Positions 45,372 to 56,446 are shown, counted from the stretch's first letter. The stretch is 64,000 nucleotides of DNA from Anaeramoeba flamelloides (GCA_027625915.1 JANTQA010000016.1:2671001-2735000), one strand, 5' to 3'. A program made the numbers and translations. Notes: generated by a model not told the origin, from the sequence alone.

Positions 45372-45377
45372 TTTATT
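45372..45377 (-). promoter_or_regulatory. Putative polyadenylation signal of the histone-fold gene
   Basis: AATAAA on the minus strand, 30 bases past the stop codon. Spacing is as expected, but the motif is common in DNA of this composition. Confidence 0.3.
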
Positions 45378-45407
45378 TCATAAATTATTTTGATTTTGGC
45401 AAGCTTA

Positions 45408-45986
45408 TTAATTTTTTTCTTCTTCTTGATTCTTATTTTCATTTTCACTCATTTCCTCATCTTCTTGATAATCTTCTTCTTTGTCGTCCTCTTCTTCCTC
45501 TTCTTCTTCCTCTTCTTCTTCTTCCTCTTCCTCTTCTTCCTCTTCTTCCTCTTCATCTTCATCTTCATCTTCCTCTTCTTCTTCATCTTCCTCTCCATCT
45601 TCTTCTTGTTTTTTTTTTTCTTTTAATCTCTTATTTTCCTTTTTAAACATTGAAAGTAATTTTGAATTTTCTTCAAAAGAGATTATGTCATATAAAAATT
45701 CCAATTGTTCGTTAAAAAAAACTGCTTGTTTGATGTCTTTTGAAAACAAAGTAACTCTTCGATCTGTTTTCATCCATACACTTGCCTTCTCGACAAGACT
45801 TTCAAGAAATAACTCGGACGCCTTTGTCATCCCAATTACATAATCTTTAGAAAGGTTTTGCACTTCAGGATCTTGTGAAATGATTTTTTTAATCCTTGCT
45901 AAAGGGAAATTTAGTTTCAGGGTTTGTGGTTGTTTTTTGGTTTCAATATTTGTTGTTTGTTCTTCTTTTTCAATTTCGATCTCCAT
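45408..45986 (-). CDS. CHRAC1/POLE4-type histone-fold protein with acidic tail
   Basis: The family contains H2A/NF-YC-like histone-fold subunits of chromatin remodellers (CHRAC1) and DNA polymerase epsilon (POLE4/Dpb3). The 192-residue protein has the fold at about 26-102: FPLARIKKIISQDPEV, then TKASELFLESLVEKASVW, RRVTLFSKDIKQAV and FNEQLEFLYDII. The ending with a QLEFLYDI-type helix is closer to CHRAC1 than to NF-YC; the split from POLE4 is not certain. A Lys-rich link (about 115-127) leads into an almost pure Glu/Asp tail (128-190), encoded by GAA/GAG/GAT repeats, as in chromatin proteins that bind histones. The start is the first ATG; the N-terminus before the fold is short and charged. 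A TTTATT (AATAAA on the coding strand) at 45372-45377 lies about 30 bases after the stop. Confidence 0.82.
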   Translation of the reverse strand: MEIEIEKEEQTTNIETKKQPQTLKLNFPLARIKKIISQDPEVQNLSKDYVIGMTKASELFLESLVEKASVWMKTDRRVTLFSKDIKQAVFFNEQLEFLYDIISFEENSKLLSMFKKENKRLKEKKKQEEDGEEDEEEEEDEDEDEEEEEEEEEEEEEEEEEEEEEEDDKEEDYQEDEEMSENENKNQEEEKN

Positions 45987-46593
45987 ATTTGATGTTTGTC
46001 CGAGTTAAATCTCTTGTTGTGTTTGAAAAGAATTTAAATGCAAAAATATCTATTCGTTAAAATTAAAAGAAAATAAAAAAAATGTTTTTCCAACTTTTTT
46101 AGGGTTGTTAAATACAATATATTTTTTACAACTAGTTCAAAACTCAACAAAGTTAAAGTCTCATTGGAGTTCTTTCATCATTTTTACCGAGTTTTATACC
46201 CTAATATTTTGAAAATTTGATTTGGATCACAACAAACTTTTTGTGAATTTGTCTGAGTACCCAACAATTGTCAGAAACTCAAAATGGTATTGTTAATTGC
46301 ACTTTTTTTGCTCGAAAAAATGCAATTATACAAAAAAACATCCAATAGATCATAATTTAAAAAAATAAACCAATAAATAAAAAGTTATATAGATTCTCAA
46401 TTTTAATAAAAGGAATTATTGAAAAAAAACAATTTATAGGATCTCAATTTGAAAAAATGTAATTATCTAAAAAAAGTATAACTTAGGATCTAATCTATAA
46501 AAAATTTAAATATCAAAAATAAGTTTGAAAGAATTTCTTTGAGAATAATTTCAAAATTATAAAAAAAATTCTTTATTTTTTTTTTTTTTATTG

Positions 46594-47000
46594 TTTAAGG
46601 GAGTGGTTTTTAGTTCCCCTTTGTTTGCCCGAATTCCTAAATTGTGATTTAGAATTTTTTTTACAAGATTTCCATATACTTTTATTTTCCACTAGGGCTA
46701 ATAAAGTTATGGAATCTTTTCTATTAATAATATTAAAAATATAAATGTTTTTTAATATATGAGATATATTGATTTTTTTTAATTCAGATATCCAGATTTT
46801 ACGATTATTTTCATAGGCTGGGCAGTTCCAGAGAAAAAAAAAACCCTTTTTTAAGTTTTTTATTGTTTTTAATATAACCCGTTCTTACTTGACAAATAGA
46901 ATTTTAAAATTAAAAGCTGTATATTTTTTTTGAGTAGATTTTTGAGTTAAATGATCAAAGGAACTGAAAATATACCCTAAAAGAATGGATATTATTTTCT
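46594..47000 (-). mobile_element. LINE-B 3' remnant with poly(A) tail
   Basis: The minus strand reads a non-LTR retrotransposon C-terminus with CPAYENNRKIWISEL, then KINISHILKNIYIFNIINR and ALVENKSIWKSCKK. Its 3' end is CTCCCTTAAACAAT followed by a poly(A) run (plus-strand T run near 46570-46594). The upstream part fades near 47000, a 5' truncation. The frame is broken in at least one place. A shorter copy of the same 3' end lies at 60080-60161. Confidence 0.6.
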
Positions 47001-47729
47001 TTATTTCAATTATTAAAAAAGAAATTCTACAAATGGAGGATCCAGTGAAATATTTTCCCAAATGATAGAGTCAATTTTTAGGAGAATGTTTATCATCAAG
47101 ATAAAAATAAAATTTCAAAAAATTGGAAAAATTCACTTAATAATTTCATCTGAACATAAGGATATATTGCTATAAAAATTGATTTGAACTTATATATACT
47201 ATGGATTAGACAACCAGTGAGTAAATTAAATTTTATATGTATGTGTAAGAAGAAGAAGTTTAGATTTTATTTAAAATAATCATTTATCAAGATGTTTATA
47301 AAGAAAAATATACCTACATTTATTTTTATTTTCTTTTGAATAAATAATTTTAAAGTGATTTTTTAACACAATCTGATCATTAAAAAATTTTTACAAAAAA
47401 AAATAATTAATTTCTTTATTATTATTTCACTTTTTGTAAACTTTACAGAAAATAAACACTATTGGTTAATAAAAGGTCTTTGATAAATAGTTTTTATTTG
47501 AAAGAGATTATATAATTAAAGTTGAAAAATCCAATTTTCAGGTTCTATTATTTTTTTTAATTCAATAGTAAAAAATTAGAATAATTTTTTTTTTCACTGT
47601 TAAGTATAATAATGTATCTTAAAATCATTTTAAATTTAATAAATATCTTTCAAATAGACAACTAAATATCTTGACTATTAATGAATTATTTATTGATATA
47701 AATTGAAAATAATATTTTTTTTTTATGAT

Positions 47730-48020
47730 TTTTCCGTTAGGTTTTCTAGTATTTAAAAGAATAGAGTAAAATCATAGATTTTTCTCAATTCTTTTAAATT
47801 CTGGAAAACCTAGGATACTTTATCTTAGGTTTTTTTAAAATTTTGAAATAAACAGTAAATTTAATAAATTTTCTGTTTATTTCAAAAAGTAAAAACAAAC
47901 CTAGGACTATTTTTTTAGGTTTTCCTTGATTTAAAGAATATAGTAAAACCTAGGAAACTTTGGTTAGATTTTCCAAGGGAATTTAAAAGAATAGAGTCAA
48001 AAATAAGGTTTTAAACACTC
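47730..48020 (+). repeat. R8 short-motif repeat cluster
   Basis: The unit TTTAAAAGAATAGAGT(A/C)AAA, usually preceded by a GGTTTTCC-like block, appears at about 47750, 47930 (as ATTTAAAGAATATAGTAAAA) and 47980. The same unit occurs near 13975 and 57897. Spacing is irregular, so this is not a clean tandem array. No function is apparent. Confidence 0.5.
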
Positions 48021-48439
48021 TATTGAACAATGAAAAACTAGTACCTTTTGGTTTGGTTTTCCAAATTTCTTACTAATAAAGAAAAATTCATAAATCGGGC
48101 TGAATTTTTTTAAATTATCTAAAAATCTAGGACACATAATATTTATCATTTGAATTTTTTTTTTTAGTTCAGTTTTTTTTATTTAAGTACAAAATTTTCA
48201 AAACTAAATATTTATTGTCTATTCAAGTAAATATCTCAAAGTTGAATTCAAAAAAAATCATTCATTTATTCATTTGAAATTTTTTACCCGAAAAAAGAAG
48301 TTTTTTTCTCAGAATGAGACGATTAAAAAAGGTAATTATACAAAATATTACTCATAACTATAATTAACGTAATGCCATCAATGATATGAAGTTTGGGATT
48401 TTGTTTATATCTTTTTTAAAAAATATTATTAATGAAAAG

Positions 48440-48560
48440 CCTTAATTAAAGTATTAACAAGTAAACTCTTGAACTTTTTCTGTTGTAACTCTTTCTCCCA
48501 ATATAAAAAAGATTCATCTAGTGGGAAAATGGAAAAAAAAAAATCAAAAATGAGTTATTT
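48440..48560 (+). repeat. Short dispersed repeat (R10), copy 1
   Basis: Shares AACAAGTAAAC, then CTCTT(T)CTCCCAATATAAA and AAGATTCA, with 53890-54000. The 93-codon frame that starts here is covered in part by the repeat and is not called as a gene. Confidence 0.4.
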
Positions 48561-49449
48561 ATTGATCATATCTGTAAAATTTGATACAATTACTTCTTCA
48601 ACATTTGTGTTTTTAATTCTTCATGGAAATATTTTTGTTTGTAAATATTTTGAGAAACAAATTACTTTTTATTTCGAAATATTTTCCAAATTGAATTTCA
48701 AAATTTATTTCCATTTAAATTATCTCATTTTGGTTGATTCAGAAAATTAGAATATTTTTTGAATTATTCATCTGAAATAAAGATTTATTGAAGGTGTTTG
48801 TTTGATTTTGTAATTATTTATTTTTCATTAAAATTAGAACCCAAAAATAATTCTGAATATATGATTGAAATTTTATCAAAAAAAATTATTTATTTTGTAT
48901 TGAATCTTTTGTAACTGGTTTTTGATGGGGAGAATTAAACTTTTCTTTATTTTAATTGTTGAAATATTATTCTTTATTTTGTTTTAATTTGATATATCTA
49001 TTTGAAAAACGAATTATGAATGCAAATTATTAAAAAATGTTGGTTAAAATAATAATAAATAGGAATGGGTCAAGAAATTCAAGGTTTTAAATTGTTTGAT
49101 TTAATACAAACTAAGAAGATAAAGAACACAATATCTTTTAAAATAGGCTCTTTGAATTTTTTCTATTCATTTTTGATTTTTATATACTTGATTGTAACTA
49201 ATTTATTCGGAAAGGTGATATTTTGTTTTTAGTCTTCCAAAAAAAAAAATATTTGTTTTAATAACACCTTTTCTGGTCTATTTTTTTTTGTTTTACTCTA
49301 TGATTAATTTCACTCATTTGTATAAACACATTTCTAGATCCAAAATCAAATATAATAAAATCAAAAATTTAATCAAAAAAAAATTTCAAAAAATATAAAA
49401 ATGAAAGACTAAACTCTGAATTACTTTAGGTTTGCTTTCTTTTCACAAA

Positions 49450-50911
49450 TAGAACAGCAAATGATTATTTTGTTTCAAAGTTTCAATATCTGGAGGCACT
49501 CAAAAAAATATTTTTCAGTAATTTTTACACAATTATAATTTTTCAGAATAATAAAATGTACTTACTTCCTTAAATTCCTTTTTCAAATCTAAAAATAAAA
49601 ACTCAAAAAATAATATTCATATAATAATTTAATAATTCATATTTAGAAAGTTCATAAGAAAAAATTTTTCCAATTTTATATTTTCAAGATTTAATAAATA
49701 ATTATCAACATTTAAACATAAAGATCAAGTAGTTTTTGTTTCCTTTACAGAATGCCAATTGTAACATCAATATATTTAATATATGTGAAAATAATTTGGT
49801 AATTATAAACAGTTTTCTACTAAACTAAAATTCAAAATTTTCCACACAGCTAAAACATTCCAAACAATCACAATAATACAATATCATTGAAATTGGAGAT
49901 AATTTTGATTTTTTGTAAAATATGAAAATCATTTTTTCATCTTTGAGTTTTTCGTTTTCGTTTCATTGTTTGAATTACATAATTTGTTTCGTTGGATCAA
50001 AATTTTTCTACATGGTTTATACTGATAAATTCAAATAAGTATCTGAAAATTTTCACTTCATTTTCCATTTTACAAATTGTTTTCCACAAGCTTTGAAGAA
50101 AGTATTTTATTCCTTTAAATGTTAAAAAATTTTGTTAAATTGGTTGTGTTTTCAAAGATTCTTTCTCTTGAGATGTTTGAAAAGTTGAGATGTGAGATTA
50201 CAAAATGGGAAATTAAACTACAAATTTTATTAATTATCTTTGAATTTATCAGTATTATGTTAAAGTCAAGTTGTTCCAAATAGAAGAACTCAAATAAAAT
50301 TAGTTGGTAGTATCTAATCATTTGATCGATCAATATTCCTAATAGAATTTGAACAAATTTGCCAAAGCATTTTTTTGGAAGCTCTCTCCAAAATTTTTCA
50401 CACACCATTGATTTATTTGTATTGATAATTATTTATTTATTGTTTTGTGAGTATTTTAATTTATAAAAAGGTGTTAAAATTTCAATTAGTGAATGGTTCT
50501 AATTTGGTAAATCTTCTTGAATTGATAAAATAAGTTTTTTTTTTCACAAATCGAATTTTGGTGTGTTAAAAATTTTGAATTGGGGTTTAGATTTTATTTT
50601 TTTTAAAGAATAGATTTTTTCACAACTAATCCCCATTTCATTACGAATTCATAAAATATATTTACCAACTTTAAAGTCTTCATATTGATAACTAAACCTT
50701 TAAATTAGTCATGAAATGTAGAATTTTTCGAAAATTGTAAAGTTCTAGCCAAATGCTATCGATCCATTTCTATTAATAGATCAACAAAATAGTGCTATTT
50801 TATTAATGATCAAATTTTTGGAGTCATTTGAACTATGGAGAACTTAGTCTGATTTACCCCAAGAACAACACACTTCAATTTTAGATTTCTTTGTGGTCGG
50901 CACAAATTCCC
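49450..50911. mobile_element. TTAA-type TIR element (family F2), copy C, with R1 nested inside
   Basis: The left interior (about 49570-49819) and right part (50591-50911) match F2 copies A and B, including the terminal block ACTATGGAGAACTTAGTCTG to CACAAATTCCC, followed by TTAA at 50912-50915. An R1 element (49820-50590) interrupts it. The left terminus is not resolved. The right end is 77 bp before the RCC1 gene ATG, so it is part of that gene's promoter or 5' leader region. Confidence 0.65.
49820..50590 (+). repeat. R1 TIR element, copy 5 (nested)
   Basis: Left end CTAAACTAAAATTCAAAATT, right end AATTTTGAATTGGGGTTTAG: inverted ends of about 20 bp. At 771 bp it is the longest R1 copy. It sits inside an F2 element, so it is younger than that insertion. 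Confidence 0.75.
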
Positions 50912-50992
50912 TTAAAGGAAAAAACAATGTGTCCATTTTTTCTCTTTTTCTTTTCAGATAAAAAAATAATTTTGCATAAATATATAACTTGA

Positions 50993-53032
50993 ATGACAGA
51001 ACTTCATGCCTTTGGAATTAATTCGAATTCTTATTTAGGAATAGATTCCAAAGAACCATTTATTGAAGTTTTAACACCACTTAGCGACAAGTCAATTTGT
51101 AGTGTTTCCGCAGGCGCAAACAGTATTCTTTTTCTCAACAAGGAAGGCAAAATGATTGAACAATCTGAAGAAGGTATAGTTCATCACACTTTGCCAGTCA
51201 AAATTAAATCAATTTCTTGTGGTTATGAACATTATGTTTCTTTAAGTAAAGAAGGAAAAGTTTATGTTTTTGGATCAAATCGTTATGGTCAGCTAGGGAT
51301 ACCCAAAAAAAACTTTTCATCAATTCTTGAAAAGAAAAAAGATCAAAACGAAACAGAAGAATTAGAAATAAAAAAAGACACAGTAACTGACACAGAAACT
51401 GACACAGAAACGGAAACGGAAACGGAAACTGAAGAAGAACAAGATTCTGAAGACGAAACTAATCAGAACAAAGATCAATTTTTAAAAGATCCTTATCTTT
51501 TAGATGCGCTAAGGGATCAAACGATCAAAGAAATCTTTTGCCAATCGTATGGCACATTTTTTTTAAATTCAAAGAACGAATTGCTTGGTGTTGGGTATAA
51601 CGATTTTGGCTGTTTAGGAATTGGAACAAAAAAGCATACAGACGTCATAACAAAGGTAATGAAAAATGTTTCAAATTTATATTCTGGGATCAGCTTCCAT
51701 TCCATTGCCCGTACACACAACAACGAATATTTCATCTTTGGGTATGGCGGGCTTGGGCAATTAGGATTAGGGGACTACAATGACGTCTCGATCCCAAGAC
51801 TGCAGCCATTTCTTTGCAACCAATCGATTAAGGAAATTGTTTGTGGCGAATATGTCACTTTGATCTTGACCTCAAATTCACAGCTTTACTCTACAGGCCT
51901 GATGCATGAAAATGGCTTTTCCTCAACATGCTCAACGTTCCAATCAATCCCGTTTTTCAGGAAGAAAAAGATCTCCAAAATTGCATGCGGATACCGTTAT
52001 TCCATCGCAGTGGATCACGACGGATCAATCTACACGTTTGGTCCCTTAAAGCACAAGTTTGGCCAGGATTGTAACTTTATTAAAGTGCCCTTCATTTTGC
52101 CCTACAACATCTTCAGGATCAAGTGTGGCACCCTTTTCTCATGTTTTTTTGAGATCATTCGGAACAATCACCAATTCTACTCAAAGAGTGCCTTAACGAG
52201 CGGCAAAATTAATTTCAGCACAGAAACCGCCCGAGGCAATAAATGGCTCGTCACCAATTCTCTGTATTTTTCAAAGCGATCAAACCAGATCTGTTGTCTG
52301 TCCCAAGACGAATTTGATCAAGATCTCTTTTTGGTGAGGCTAGATATTGAAAAGGGAACTTGGATCCAACAGGACTCCTTCCAAATTGATGCCGATTTAA
52401 TAGCTAAACAAATTAAATCCTGCTTTGAAATCAAGAACTTGTTAATCATCATTTTAAAAACCCCTTTACAGCATATCATCGTGAATTTAAAAAATGGCAA
52501 AATCATCTTCAATAACAAGAACTCCACACTAAAAAATATTAAGATCGAATCAACAAACGGATCAAAATGCTCAACCATTGTGAACCACAATAACAGTGAA
52601 ATAATATGGTTTTTTAATGATGGTGTGAACTTTTCTTGGAATTACGAAGACAACTATTTAAGAAAAATTAATTTTGGTATAGGCTTTCCCATAAAAATTA
52701 ATTGTGTCGTTTACGGTAACAAAAACGCCTGGATTTGGTCAAAATTTGGTTTATGCACTTTTGAAGAGAATGAAATTATTCAAAAGGTTACAATTAAATC
52801 CAGCACAGAACCACTTTTTTTAAAAAATAGGAAAAACAAACTAATTTTTTCAAATAATTCTTTGTGGCTAATTCAATTGCCGAAAGAATTATGGAAATTT
52901 GATATCAAGGAGAAAAAATGGTATCTCTATCCAATAGACCAATCAAAAATACACCTTTTTACAGAATTTGAAAATAAACTGTATTTTTTTAATCAGAAAT
53001 TTGCTTTGAGGTGTTTGGATTTAAATAATTAA
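50993..53032 (+). CDS. RCC1-repeat protein
   Basis: RCC1 repeats form beta-propellers used in Ran exchange factors and many other scaffolds and GEFs. The 679-residue intronless protein has recognisable repeat signatures: LHAFGINSNSYLGI (4-17), GKVYVFGSNRYGQLGI (88-103), NELLGVGYNDFGCLGIG (195-211), EYFIFGYGGLGQLGLGD (245-261), QLYSTGL (297-303) and GSIYTFGP (344-351), with SCGYEH/ACGYRY motifs between them. A Glu/Thr-rich insert (about 118-165) interrupts the first propeller. The C-terminal 290 residues resemble a second, unassigned beta-rich region. No BTB, kinase or membrane segment is visible. A role as a GEF cannot be claimed. The start is the first ATG after a TTTTCTTTTCAG acceptor-like site, so a 5' UTR intron is possible. 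Confidence 0.85.
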   Translation: MTELHAFGINSNSYLGIDSKEPFIEVLTPLSDKSICSVSAGANSILFLNKEGKMIEQSEEGIVHHTLPVKIKSISCGYEHYVSLSKEGKVYVFGSNRYGQLGIPKKNFSSILEKKKDQNETEELEIKKDTVTDTETDTETETETETEEEQDSEDETNQNKDQFLKDPYLLDALRDQTIKEIFCQSYGTFFLNSKNELLGVGYNDFGCLGIGTKKHTDVITKVMKNVSNLYSGISFHSIARTHNNEYFIFGYGGLGQLGLGDYNDVSIPRLQPFLCNQSIKEIVCGEYVTLILTSNSQLYSTGLMHENGFSSTCSTFQSIPFFRKKKISKIACGYRYSIAVDHDGSIYTFGPLKHKFGQDCNFIKVPFILPYNIFRIKCGTLFSCFFEIIRNNHQFYSKSALTSGKINFSTETARGNKWLVTNSLYFSKRSNQICCLSQDEFDQDLFLVRLDIEKGTWIQQDSFQIDADLIAKQIKSCFEIKNLLIIILKTPLQHIIVNLKNGKIIFNNKNSTLKNIKIESTNGSKCSTIVNHNNSEIIWFFNDGVNFSWNYEDNYLRKINFGIGFPIKINCVVYGNKNAWIWSKFGLCTFEENEIIQKVTIKSSTEPLFLKNRKNKLIFSNNSLWLIQLPKELWKFDIKEKKWYLYPIDQSKIHLFTEFENKLYFFNQKFALRCLDLNN

Positions 53033-53389
53033 ACTAAAATTCAAAAAAAAAAAATATTTTTTCACTCTTTTTTGTTTTTTTTTTATTTTTTTCTTTTTTT
53101 AGTTTTTTTGTTTTTTCGTTTTTTCGTTTTTTGTTTACAAGATCCAAATATTATAATCTTATTCAGTAGCGGTAATCATCAAGAAAAGAATATTGATTAA
53201 AAATCACTAATTTTTTTAATAACACATCTCAAGATTCTTTTCTAAAACTGGTTAATCAAGGAATCAAAGACTCTTGAGATTTAGTATCAGATTATCAATT
53301 TTAATTTGATTAAAAATTAGATACTAGAATTGTTGTTTGAATTTACTTTATTTTTTGAGTTTGAGAAACTGAAAATGATTATGAAAATA
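53033..53389. other. Downstream of the RCC1 gene
   Basis: T-rich directly after the stop codon, then ordinary AT-rich sequence. No gene or repeat identified. Confidence 0.45.
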
Positions 53390-53670
53390 AAGAATTTTAT
53401 TTTCATTATTAAAGAAGTCAAAATTATACTCTAAGTATCCTTTTACTTAAATTATAACAAAGATAATATAAGCACAAAATCAAAGATTTCACAATTGTTC
53501 AAGGGAAAGAAATTTCCAAAATATTTTTATTTTTTAAAAGTTAAAACAAAAAATTGAAAAGAAAAAAAGGAAAAACAAAAAAAAAGAAAAAAAAAAATTA
53601 AAAAGGGTTAATAAGAAAGAATTTATAAATAATCAAAAAAAAAAACAATGTCATCATTTAATTAAGGACC
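53390..53670 (-). mobile_element. SINE-like element with LINE-C 3' tail, inverted copy
   Basis: Reverse-complement match to the elements at 8591 and 42740. The tail (AAGTCAAAATTATACTCTAA on the plus strand) comes first, then AATCAAAGATTTCACAATTG, then a purine-rich body including AAAAAATTGAAAAGAAAA. Confidence 0.45.
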
Positions 53671-55513
53671 CCCTAAATCACATACATAATGTTTTTGGTT
53701 AATTTGATTTATTTTGATAATTGGTCATGAATATTCATTTGGCGAACCTTATTTAATTATAAAAATTTCTTTTTTTTTTTTTTGTATTGATCTGATTTGC
53801 TTAAAACCTTTGGTCATTTTTATCTTAGTTTTTTCGTTTTTATTTTCAAGTAACTTAAAGTTGCTGGTTTCAGTATCTCACAATAATAACAAGTAAACAC
53901 CTGATCTTTTCCTTTGTCACTCTTCTTCCCAATATAAAGAAGATTCAACAAGGAAAAAAATGTAAAAATATAAAAAATGTTAATTTTTATAATTAGTTCT
54001 ACATACTATTATTATTGATTTTTCTTCAAAAAATAAAATAAAAAAAAAGTAAAAAAAAAAAAATTGGGCCATTTATTATGAAAACTAGTTTACAATACAA
54101 AAAAATCAAAAATAAAAAAAAACAAGGAAAAAATTATATAGTTGATTAAATTTGTTGATACTACCATTATTTTCTAATTAATAAACAAAAATTTTTATTT
54201 CAATTCCGAAAATGGTTTGTTGCTGGTTATTTTTACAATCAAATTTTCAAAATAATATTGTACTACATAATTTATTAAAAAAGATCTTTATCAAATCTCT
54301 AAAAATATCCTTTCTAATTAATTTGTAAAGATCTTAAGATATCATCAAACAATTAGAAAATATATTTGAAATTGAAATAAAAAATTTAATGTATTAATTA
54401 GAAAATTAAAGTAATGTATTTTGAATAAATAAAATAACAAGAAAAAAGTCAATTATTATTTAATTATTTTTTTTCCATTTTTTTCCTTTTAAAATAAACT
54501 AAATTTTAGAATAACTGGCCCAATTTTTTATTTTGAACTTTTTTCTATTTTATTTTTTGACGAAAAAATAATATTTCTAGTGTATAGAAATGAATATTAA
54601 ATAGTGATTTTTTTATTCAATAGATAATTTCAATTTATAAAAATATTTATTTTCAAAATTTGAGTTTTTAATGGAATAATGATTTTGAAATTGAGTTTAA
54701 CTTTAATTTTTTGAAAAAACAAATTACCGTTTTTTTATTTTTGTCAAGGAGAGTAAAAGGTGTAGTATTTCATTATTCAAAACAAACCTATTATTAAAAA
54801 AACATTATTTTCAATTTAGGAAAGTGAGTGGTTCATTACGAGATAAATGGGTTTATGATTTAACTCCCTAGCCCAAGTATAAAAACAAAAAATCTCCATT
54901 TTATGATCATTTTTTTTTACAATCCCCTTTTTCAAAAACTACATGAACAAAAAATTGCCTAAAATGTAAAAATGATTACTATTCAAAACTAGCCAAATAC
55001 TTGGTTCAAAACGAGAACTTCAAGATATTCCAAAAAAGTTAATTTAAAAAAAATGATACAAAAAAATGCCCATTTTTTACTTTTATATTGGGATTAGTGC
55101 TTTAAATCATATTTTTTTATGAAAATACATTAATCCAAAATATTCAATTTTAATACAACAATTCTAGATTTAACACAGATACAATAATATGTCATATTAT
55201 CACTATGTTGATTATTTTTCTCTATCAAACTTTCAAAAAATTAAATTGAAATACATCTAATCAACTTTAAAAAACAAAATTATGTGCTTTTTATTCAAAC
55301 AAAAGTAGTGAATTTCCAAAAATTGATTTGTTGGAAATCAAAAAATCCAAAGTCTGAAAAAAGATATGATCTATTCGTAATCATAAGAACAAATACCTCT
55401 TTTTTTGGAATTCAATTCAAACCATGTTAGATCTGAAACACAACATTTTTCAGATTTGTTACTAAAGATCGATCATAAATTTCAAAAAAGAGAGTTTTTT
55501 TGTTGTCTTTTTT
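53671..55513. other. Intergenic, AT-rich, no gene seen
   Basis: Holds the second copy of repeat R10 (about 53890-54000). The 60-codon frame at 53714-53896 has no protein-like features. The rest is unassigned. Confidence 0.45.
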
Positions 55514-55834
55514 TTATTTTTCATTAAACCGTTTTTTTTTGCTGTTTTGCAGAATATCTTGAGATCCTGCTTGGAATTCCTTTCGTTTGTTAATGTTCGC
55601 AATGGAGTTTGATTGATTTTCGTTATTGTTTCCAAATGCTGAAGAGATTAAATCGTGGCACTGATAAAGTTTGTTCCATTGCATTAAATTTAACCCAACG
55701 CCTTTTGTGCTTGGTTTCATTTCTCCTGTTTGTGTTTTATAATATTCTCGTAAATTGACAAACAATTGGTTACGCCAATACCCAACTGTAACTTTTCGTT
55801 TGTTTGAGATCTGAATAACTTCTTCTTGGCTCAT
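55514..55834 (-). CDS. PC4/SUB1-type transcriptional coactivator
   Basis: PC4 (SUB1) is a small nuclear protein that binds single-stranded DNA as a dimer and assists RNA polymerase II transcription and DNA repair. The 106-residue product has the PC4 core at about 12-66: KRKVTVGYWRNQLFVNLREY, GEMKPSTKGVGLNLMQW and LYQCHDLISSAF, matching the family pattern of an IREYY-like strand, then EMKPG-K-GISL and the W-containing helix. The human N-terminal Ser-rich arm is absent; instead there is a Lys/Asn-rich basic tail (71-106). The start is the ATG at 55834; the open frame upstream begins with TTG. The stop codon overlaps an AATAAA on the coding strand. Confidence 0.85.
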   Translation of the reverse strand: MSQEEVIQISNKRKVTVGYWRNQLFVNLREYYKTQTGEMKPSTKGVGLNLMQWNKLYQCHDLISSAFGNNNENQSNSIANINKRKEFQAGSQDILQNSKKKRFNEK

Positions 55835-56446
55835 TCTCCTTATTTTGAATAAATGGGTTTGCAAAGTAACAAAAACCAAAAAATGATTTTAATTTTTCGC
55901 TTTTTCTGGTTTAAGATTTGGAATAACATTGATAAACTTTCTCTCATTTTTTGGTTTCAAAAAATCCACAAAAAAACTTTTAAATACTTGAGGCAAACTG
56001 AATTGTTCAAAATAAAAACTTTCAAGAATAAAAAACAAGATAAAATTGAAAATTAAGTTAAGGCCGATATGATCATTGAACCCAAATATAAAAAGATATA
56101 ACATTTCAGTATATTTTCTATTTAATTTGTCAGTTGTTGGTTCATAAGCGCACATGTGCAAAAAGTGATATCTAAATATTTTGAAAGTCTTTTTACTAAA
56201 TTTGTCATTTTTCCAAATAGTAAAAAATTTTCAGTATGACCCAATGTGAGAGATTTCTAGTCAAAAAAGCCAAGGTATTTAATAGCAAAAAATTCAATTT
56301 AATAATCAAATAAAAATCTTTGAAGAAGAAACAGAAATTCAAAAATTGAAAATAATTTTCAGAAATGAAAAAATAAAAACAACACAGAACATTTTTAATC
56401 TTTGTTTAAATTATTTTTTTTTTTGTTATTATAAGAAAAAAGGAAA
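55835..56446. other. Upstream of the PC4 gene, no gene seen
   Basis: A 90-codon minus-strand frame at 55889-56161 and an overlapping plus-strand frame at 55853-56056 have no recognisable features. The PC4 promoter should lie here; only a purine-rich AAGGAGA just before the ATG stands out. Confidence 0.4.

Noticed and set aside
45481-45843. Poly-Ser ORF on the plus strand
   Set aside because: It is the antisense of the acidic-tail histone-fold gene, which has clear homology on the minus strand.
48469-48750. 93-codon ORF
   Set aside because: Its start lies in a short dispersed repeat (R10), and the product shows no recognisable features.
55835-55879. Fifteen-residue N-terminal extension of PC4
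   Set aside because: The frame opens with TTG; the ATG at 55834 gives a normal PC4 N-terminus.
55889-56161. 90-codon minus-strand ORF upstream of PC4
   Set aside because: Phe/Ile-rich composition without any motif; no splice or homology support.
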